The notes beneath the pieces are model-generated. The model did not search any database and was not told where the DNA came from. It saw only the letters and a list, made by a program, of their open reading frames with translations. From Sphingomonas sp. PL-96 (GTDB taxonomy: Bacteria > Pseudomonadota > Alphaproteobacteria > Sphingomonadales > Sphingomonadaceae), in contig NZ_JAJFET010000005.1 in assembly GCF_020707215.1 (NCBI RefSeq), positions 186,001 through 250,000 on the forward strand: DNA of 64,000 bases. The letters run 5' to 3'. Positions 58,908 to 64,000 of this stretch are shown here, in pieces. How positions within the stretch are numbered: position 1 is the first letter of the stretch; each line of letters starts with the position of its first letter. A program made the translations under genes and the position numbers.

Positions 58908-60431
58908 TCAGCCGCCGATGCGCACCGGCATGTAGATGCCCGTACCGCGACGCTGCACGAACAGCAGCACCTGGTCGCGCCCGGCGGACTTCGCCTGGGC
59001 GACGAGGCGCGCCACGTCTGCCGCGGTCGCAACCGGGGTGCGGTTGACGGAGACGATCACGTCGCCGCGACGGATGCCCTTGCCGGCCGCGTCGCTCGAC
59101 GGGTCGGTGCCGGTCACGACCACGCCCTTGATCGCCGGGTCGACGCCGATGCTGCGCGCAATCGCGGGGGTCAGCGGAGTCACACCGATGCCGAGCGAAC
59201 CGGCACTCGGATCCGCCTGCTCGTCGTCCTGCGGCATGCCGCCTTCCTCGTCGGCGCTGAACTGCGCCAGCTGCTCCTCGGGCGGACGCTTGCCGACGGT
59301 GACGGTCAGGGTCTGGCGCTTGCCGTCACGCATCACCTCGAGCGGAATGCGCGTGCCCGGCTTGGTGTTGCCCACCAGATAGCTCAGCGTCGTTTCCGGC
59401 GTGACCTCCTGCCCGTTGACGGCGACGACCACGTCACCCTGACGGATGCCGCCCTTGGCAGCTGCCTCGCCCGGCTCGACGCGCGAGATCAGCTCGCCGC
59501 GGTCCTTGGGCAGGCCCAGCGCCGCACCGATGTTCTCGTCTACCGGCTGGATGCCGACGCCCAGATAGCCGCGCTCGATCGCCTCGCCGCGCATCAGCTT
59601 GTCGACGATCGGCTTCGCCTGTTCGGCCGGGATCGCCAGGCCGATGCCGATATTGCCGCCGGTCGGGGACAGGATCTGCGAGTTGATGCCGATCACGTTG
59701 CCGTGCAGATCGAACATCGGCCCGCCCGAGTTGCCGCGGTTGATCGCTGCATCGGTCTGGATGAAGTGATCGTAGGCGCCCGACTGACCGGTTACGCGAT
59801 TGATCGCCGACACGATGCCCGCAGTCACCGACCCGCTGAGGCCGAACGGGTTGCCGATCGCGACCACCCAGTCGCCGACGCGCGCCTGGCGCGAGTCGCC
59901 GAAGCGCACGAACGGGAAGGTCGCGCCCTCGATCTTGAGCACGGCAAGGTCGGAGGCAGCGTCATGGCCGACCAGCTTGGCCTTGAACTCGCGACGGTCC
60001 GACAGCGTCACGGTGATCGATTCAACCACCGCCGCCGAGGTTCCGGCCGACACGACATGGTTGTTGGTGACCACATAGCCGTCGGCCGAGATCAGGAAGC
60101 CTGAGCCGAGCGACTGCGCCTCCTGCGTGCGCGCGCCACCGCCGCCGCCGCCACGCGGGCCGCCGAAGAACTGCTCGAACGGCGTGCCAGCGAACGGGTT
60201 GTTCTGCTGCACGGTCACGCGCTGGGTGGTAGAGATGTTGACGACCGCCGGCTGGAGCCGGGCGACCATGTCGGCAAAGCTCATCGGCGCGGCAGCGCGC
60301 GGCGCGCTGGATGCGGCTACTGCACCCGGCTCGTTCTGCGCGGTCTGCGCGCCGGCGGGCGGCTGGAAGCTGAAGGCCGCCGCGGTGCCGCCGAGCAGCA
60401 AGGCAGAGGTAAGGGCGTAGGCGTAACGCAC
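58908..60431 (-). CDS. degP: Do-family periplasmic serine protease/chaperone
   Basis: Periplasmic quality-control protease of 507 residues. A signal peptide (about 1-29) leads to a trypsin-like domain with catalytic triad H125 (TNNHVV), D161 (SDLAVLK) and S235 (GNSGGP), preceded by a Gly-rich activation loop (PRGGGGGGARTQ, about 92-102). Two PDZ domains follow (about 285-375 and 400-505). The C-terminal end GTGIYMPVRIGG is usual. It lies about 100 bases past hflC and converges on GH130. Confidence 0.97.
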   Translation of the reverse strand: MRYAYALTSALLLGGTAAAFSFQPPAGAQTAQNEPGAVAASSAPRAAAPMSFADMVARLQPAVVNISTTQRVTVQQNNPFAGTPFEQFFGGPRGGGGGGARTQEAQSLGSGFLISADGYVVTNNHVVSAGTSAAVVESITVTLSDRREFKAKLVGHDAASDLAVLKIEGATFPFVRFGDSRQARVGDWVVAIGNPFGLSGSVTAGIVSAINRVTGQSGAYDHFIQTDAAINRGNSGGPMFDLHGNVIGINSQILSPTGGNIGIGLAIPAEQAKPIVDKLMRGEAIERGYLGVGIQPVDENIGAALGLPKDRGELISRVEPGEAAAKGGIRQGDVVVAVNGQEVTPETTLSYLVGNTKPGTRIPLEVMRDGKRQTLTVTVGKRPPEEQLAQFSADEEGGMPQDDEQADPSAGSLGIGVTPLTPAIARSIGVDPAIKGVVVTGTDPSSDAAGKGIRRGDVIVSVNRTPVATAADVARLVAQAKSAGRDQVLLFVQRRGTGIYMPVRIGG

Positions 60432-60531
60432 TAGGTTGGGTCCTCTCTAAAGACGTGCGGGATCAATGGATCCCAGTGTGCCCCACACATGCTGAATTTG
60501 GTTTGAATGACCGCGCGAACAAGGGGTTCCC

Positions 60532-61389
60532 TCAGCGCTCGCGCCCCTGGAACTCCCGCAGATAGCCATTGTTCGGCGACAACACGATCGAGGTGTCGCC
60601 GTTCCCCTGACCCTTGGCAAAGGTGGTCCGGTACGACTCCATCGCGCGCCAGAAGGCATAGAAGTCGGCGTCCTTGCCAAAGCTCTGGGCATAGATCTGC
60701 GCGGCCTGTGCCTCGGCATCGGCGCGGATGATCTGCGCCTGCTTCTGCCCGCGTGCCTGGATGGTGATCGCCTCCTGCTGCCGGGCCGAGCGCATCCGGC
60801 TGAGCGCGCTGGTGAGCGGGCTGCCTTCGGGCAGGTCGGCGTGCTTGATGCGAACGTCGACGATTTCCGCACCATATTGCGCGGCGGTACGCTGCAACGC
60901 GGTCTGGATGTTCTCCATCACCTGCGTGCGCTCCGGGCTCAGCAGCGCCGCGAACGGCCGCTTGCCGAGTTCGCCGCGCAGGGTCGAGCCCAGGATCGGC
61001 TGCAACTGGTCGGCAACGCTTTGCTCGGAACCTGCCGTCACCACCATCTGCACCGGATTGACGATGCGGAAGCGGGCAAAGGCGTCGACCTCCAGCCGCT
61101 GCTGGTCGCTCGACAGCACCTGCTGGTTGTCGAGCTCGACCGAAAGCACCCGCTTCTCCACCCATACCAGCCGGTCGAGGAAGGGGATGCGCAGCACCAG
61201 CCCGGCGCCGCTGCGACCGAACGGCTCGTCCGCCTTGTAGCGGTTGACGAGGGCGATCGGCTGCTGGACGCGCAGGATCACTGCCTGCTTGGTCTCGGGC
61301 ACAATGGCGATCGAGCTGGCGGCAAGGATGGCGAGCACGAGCAGCGCGATCCCGATCGCCACGGGATGGCGGAACAGGCTGCGGCTCAT
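60532..61389 (-). CDS. hflC: HflC, SPFH/prohibitin-type FtsH modulator
   Basis: Inner-membrane protein of 285 residues that, with HflK, caps the FtsH protease. One N-terminal helix (about 10-30), then an SPFH domain (about 32-190) with the LVLRIPFLDRLVWVEKRVLSVE core, and a coiled-coil tail (RQQEAITIQARGQKQAQIIRADAEAQAAQIYAQSFG). ATG at 61389 overlaps the hflK stop (ATGA). Confidence 0.96.
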   Translation of the reverse strand: MSRSLFRHPVAIGIALLVLAILAASSIAIVPETKQAVILRVQQPIALVNRYKADEPFGRSGAGLVLRIPFLDRLVWVEKRVLSVELDNQQVLSSDQQRLEVDAFARFRIVNPVQMVVTAGSEQSVADQLQPILGSTLRGELGKRPFAALLSPERTQVMENIQTALQRTAAQYGAEIVDVRIKHADLPEGSPLTSALSRMRSARQQEAITIQARGQKQAQIIRADAEAQAAQIYAQSFGKDADFYAFWRAMESYRTTFAKGQGNGDTSIVLSPNNGYLREFQGRER

Positions 61390-62525
61390 TGTGCGGTCTC
61401 CATCGCCTCTGGCGCGGGCGGTTCGGGCGTGGGCGCCGGGGTTGCGCGACGACGCACCTCGGGCAGCGGCAGATAGGTCTGCACGCCGGGCTCGACGATC
61501 GTCTTGTCGGCGCCGCGCAGCACCTGCTCCATGGTCTCGTAATACAGCCGGCGGCGAGTCACCTCGGGCGCCATGCGATACTGCTCATAGATGCGGTCGA
61601 ACTGGGCGGCATCGCCCTGCGCCCGCTCGATCACCTGCTGCGCATAGGCGCGCGCGTCGTTCAGGTTGGACTGCGCCTCCTGCTGGGCTGCCGTCACCGC
61701 CTTGAACGCGTCGTCGACCGCGGCCGGTGCCGCCGCCTGCTTGATCGCCACGCCCAGGATCCGGATGCCCGCGTCATATTCGTCGAGCAGTGCCTGCATG
61801 CGCTGCTGCACGTCGCCTTCGATCGCGACTCGGCCGGCGCCAATCGCCTGGTCGAGCTCGACATTGGCGATCGCCGCGCGCATCGCGCTTTCGGCCACCG
61901 CGCGCACCGTCTCCTGCGGCTCCGCGATCTCGAAGACATAGTTCGACGGGTTCTTGATGTCCCAGCGCACCGAATAGCCCAGATCGACGATGTTCTGGTC
62001 GCCGGTCAGCATCAGGTTGGGCTGGTTGCCCGCCGGGAAATTTTCGGTCCGCACTTCCTTCACGTCCACCATCTGGACGGAAGCGAAGGGCGCCGGCAGC
62101 GTCAGCTTGAAGCCGGGCTCCAGCGTTCCCGTGTAGCGGCCGAAGCTGGTGGCGACGCCGCGCTCCTGCGGGCCCACCACATGGACGCAGGTGACGAGCC
62201 ACAGGCCCAGCAGCACGACCAGGCCGATCAGCCACAGCCTGCCGACGCTGGTCGGAAGCCCAGGGCCGCCGCGGCCACCATCGCTGCTGCCGCCACCGCC
62301 GCCGCCATTCCCGCGAGCACGGCGCAGGAAATCCTCCAGCGAGGTTGCCGCCGTCGGTCGCGCCCGCCGGCCCTCGGGCGGCAGGTTCCACGGGTTGCGT
62401 GGACCAGTGGGGCCGTCGCCGCCGCCGGATCCGCCTTCGGACCCGCCGCGCCCGCCCCAGGGACCCTTTGGATTGTCGTTCCTGAGCACGCCGGCGCGTG
62501 CGAACCAGCCGGAAAAGCTTCGCAT
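61386..62525 (-). CDS. hflK: HflK, SPFH/prohibitin-type FtsH modulator
   Basis: Partner of HflC, 379 residues. A Gly/Ser/Pro-rich cytoplasmic start (about 20-90, with the GGGGGGSSDGGRGG stretch) leads to a membrane helix (about 95-114), the SPFH domain (VVGPQERGVATSFGRYTGTLEPGFKLTLP) and a coiled coil. The C-terminus ends in a Pro/Glu-rich tail. ATG at 62525 sits on an AAGGAAGGG ribosome site. It diverges from mrp with 70 bases between starts. Confidence 0.95.
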   Translation of the reverse strand: MRSFSGWFARAGVLRNDNPKGPWGGRGGSEGGSGGGDGPTGPRNPWNLPPEGRRARPTAATSLEDFLRRARGNGGGGGGSSDGGRGGPGLPTSVGRLWLIGLVVLLGLWLVTCVHVVGPQERGVATSFGRYTGTLEPGFKLTLPAPFASVQMVDVKEVRTENFPAGNQPNLMLTGDQNIVDLGYSVRWDIKNPSNYVFEIAEPQETVRAVAESAMRAAIANVELDQAIGAGRVAIEGDVQQRMQALLDEYDAGIRILGVAIKQAAAPAAVDDAFKAVTAAQQEAQSNLNDARAYAQQVIERAQGDAAQFDRIYEQYRMAPEVTRRRLYYETMEQVLRGADKTIVEPGVQTYLPLPEVRRRATPAPTPEPPAPEAMETAQ

Positions 62526-62595
62526 CCCTTCCTTATAAGAGCGCGCATCGCAATTTACAGTGGCAAGACATTGCTGCGGGCCTATCTGCGACGCG

Positions 62596-63561
62596 ATGAC
62601 CGACCGTTCTGCCCTGCAAGCCGCCCTTGCCCCCGTCGCCGCCGGCCGCGCCACTGCGCGGGTCGAGGGCACCCGCGCCAGCATCGTCCTGGACGTGACC
62701 GGGCTTCCGGCCCCCGCCCGCGACGCGCTGGAGGCCGATGTCCGCGCCGCCGCCCTCGCCTTTCCCGACATAGACGAGGTGCGTGTCGCCCAGACCAGCG
62801 AGCGCGTCGGCCGCCGCCTGATCGCAGTCGCCAGCGGCAAGGGCGGCGTCGGCAAGTCGACGGTTGCCGCCAATCTCGCCATCGCCCTCGCCCGCGCCGG
62901 CCGCCGGGTGGGCCTGATCGACGCCGACATCTACGGCCCCTCGCAGCCCAAGCTGATGGCGGTGGAGGGCACTCGGCCCGAGGCGCGCGAAAAGCAGCTG
63001 CTGCCGGTCGAAACGCCCTATGGCGTCCCGCTGCTCTCGATGGGCCAGCTCGTCCCCGCCGGCCAGGCGATCGCCTGGCGCGGCCCGATGGCGGGCGGCG
63101 CGCTCACCCAGCTGGCCGATGCCGACTGGGGCCTCAACGACACGCTGGTGGTCGACCTGCCGCCCGGCACCGGCGACGTCCAGCTCACCATGATCCAGAA
63201 GCACAAGCCGGCGGGCGCGGTGATCGTCTCGACCCCGCAGGACCTGGCGCTGATCGACGCCACCCGCGCGATCGACCTGTTCGCCAAGGCCGAGGTGCCG
63301 GTGATCGGCCTGGTCGAGAACATGTCCGGCTATGTCTGCCCGCATTGCGGCGAGGCGTCGGAGCCGTTCGGGCAGGGCGGCGCAGAGGCTGCGGCCGCCA
63401 AGCTCGGCATCCCCTTCCTCGGCCGCATCCCGCTCGCGATGGCGGTCCGCCAGGCCTCCGACGCCGGCACGCCGCCAGCCGCCGGGAACGGGCCGGAGGC
63501 GACCGCGTTCCATCAGATCGCCGAACAGGTCGGCGAATGGCTGGACCGCAAGAAGGGATGA
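62596..63561 (+). CDS. apbC: Mrp/ApbC-type iron-sulfur cluster carrier ATPase
   Basis: P-loop ATPase of 321 residues that carries Fe-S clusters to apoproteins. An N-terminal MIP18-like domain (about 1-65) is followed by the deviant Walker [10 protein letters not shown] (81-89), [18 protein letters not shown], and the cluster-binding CxxC C248/C251 in [12 protein letters not shown] at 62596 gives the family start. It precedes a CoA-binding protein by 4 bases. Confidence 0.95.
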   Translation: MTDRSALQAALAPVAAGRATARVEGTRASIVLDVTGLPAPARDALEADVRAAALAFPDIDEVRVAQTSERVGRRLIAVASGKGGVGKSTVAANLAIALARAGRRVGLIDADIYGPSQPKLMAVEGTRPEAREKQLLPVETPYGVPLLSMGQLVPAGQAIAWRGPMAGGALTQLADADWGLNDTLVVDLPPGTGDVQLTMIQKHKPAGAVIVSTPQDLALIDATRAIDLFAKAEVPVIGLVENMSGYVCPHCGEASEPFGQGGAEAAAAKLGIPFLGRIPLAMAVRQASDAGTPPAAGNGPEATAFHQIAEQVGEWLDRKKG

Positions 63562-63565
63562 TCGC

Positions 63566-64000
63566 ATGCCGCTGACCCGCGACGAGGACATCCGGACGCT
63601 TCTCGAGAACGCCCGCACCATCGCGCTGGTCGGCGCGTCGGATCGCCCCAACCGCCCGTCCTATGGCGTGATGGCCTATCTTCAGGACCACGGCTATCGC
63701 GTGATCCCGGTCAACCCGCAGATCACCGGCGAGCACGTCCACGGCGAGTTCGTCTTCCGCGAGCTCGCCCAGATCGGCGAGCCCATCGACATCGTCGATA
63801 TCTTCCGCAACTCGAACGCCGCCGGTGACGCGGTGGACGAGGCGATCGCAGTCGGCGCCAAGGCGGTGTGGATGCAGCTCGGCGTCATCAACGAAGCCGC
63901 CGCCGAACGCGCCGAAGCCGCCGGGCTTCAGGTGGTGATGAACGCCTGCCCGGCCATCGAAATCCCGCGCCTCGGCGTACCGCGCGTCGCAGACGCCTAA
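63566..64000 (+). CDS. CoA-binding (YccU-like) domain protein
   Basis: Protein of 144 residues, a complete single CoA-binding Rossmann domain ending exactly at the window edge with TAA. It has [38 protein letters not shown] (the family's opening nucleotide loop), [36 protein letters not shown] and the closing CPAIEIPRL. Family function is unknown beyond CoA binding. It follows mrp directly and is probably cotranscribed. Confidence 0.92.
   Translation: MPLTRDEDIRTLLENARTIALVGASDRPNRPSYGVMAYLQDHGYRVIPVNPQITGEHVHGEFVFRELAQIGEPIDIVDIFRNSNAAGDAVDEAIAVGAKAVWMQLGVINEAAAERAEAAGLQVVMNACPAIEIPRLGVPRVADA

Overview
The window is a high-GC (roughly two-thirds G+C by eye), gene-dense bacterial chromosome segment. 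The gene content fits an alphaproteobacterium of the Sphingomonas group: an SspB-alpha ClpXP adaptor, an ATP12-family F1 chaperone, DUF815 ATPase, HflK/HflC with DegP, TSPP-poor alphaproteobacterial-style histidine genes, and many short dispersed palindromic repeats of the kind common in sphingomonads. I see no prophage, insertion sequence, CRISPR array, tRNA or rRNA. The genus is inferred, not demonstrated.

Layout. 1-4.6 kb (minus strand): peroxide defence (ahpC, then ahpF running off the left edge, with a hairpin between them), a Crp/Fnr regulator, a DUF4336 protein and a GntR/FCD regulator. The GntR gene diverges from a secreted sugar pair, aldose 1-epimerase and a GH5-like glycosidase (4.8-7.2 kb), and a 10-bp-arm palindrome lies between them. 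7.4-10.5 kb: a tightly overlapped run of crcB, rluC-type pseudouridine synthase, a HAD phosphatase, a small membrane protein and an ATP12 chaperone. 10.6-15.7 kb (mostly minus): MHS transporter, gmk, small membrane proteins, fumC, sspB. 15.8-18.8 kb: histidine operon segment hisB-yciI-hisH-hisA-hisF, in which a YciI-domain gene is inserted with start/stop overlaps. 18.8-23.7 kb: DUF815 ATPase, YoaK, TRIC-like channel, GNAT and sppA. 23.8-26.1 kb: groES-groEL with a sigma70-like promoter, a CIRCE-type operator and terminators. 26.2-31.8 kb: pepF, a small lower-GC patch of tiny proteins including a DUF1003 gene interrupted by an in-frame stop, and an AsmA protein.

32-38.8 kb: rpmI-rplT, a LysE exporter, pheS-pheT overlapping a second aldose epimerase, and a secreted GH43-like protein. 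39.8-43.5 kb: branched-chain 2-oxoacid dehydrogenase E1alpha-E1beta-E2; the E2 linker carries an inserted palindromic repeat that is translated. 43.6-49.6 kb: cyclopropane fatty acid synthase, MATE exporter, argG, a large membrane protein. 49.8-54.4 kb (minus): DUF482 acyltransferase, mechanosensitive channel, metC-like lyase, sulfurtransferase. 54.5-58.7 kb: queF, then a GT4 glycosyltransferase fused to a probable alpha/alpha-barrel domain followed by a GH130 phosphorylase-type gene. This GT4/GH130 pair is the best candidate here for an incompletely described pathway. 58.9-64 kb: degP, hflC-hflK (minus) and mrp plus a CoA-binding protein (plus).

Two classes of dispersed repeats tie the window together: about 98-bp paired inverted units (7.2 kb, 45.0 kb and a variant at 44.9 kb) and short GC-rich hairpins, often paired (10.5, 24.2, 31.8, 42.5, 49.6, 49.7, 58.7 kb). 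All lie between genes except the one inside the E2 gene.
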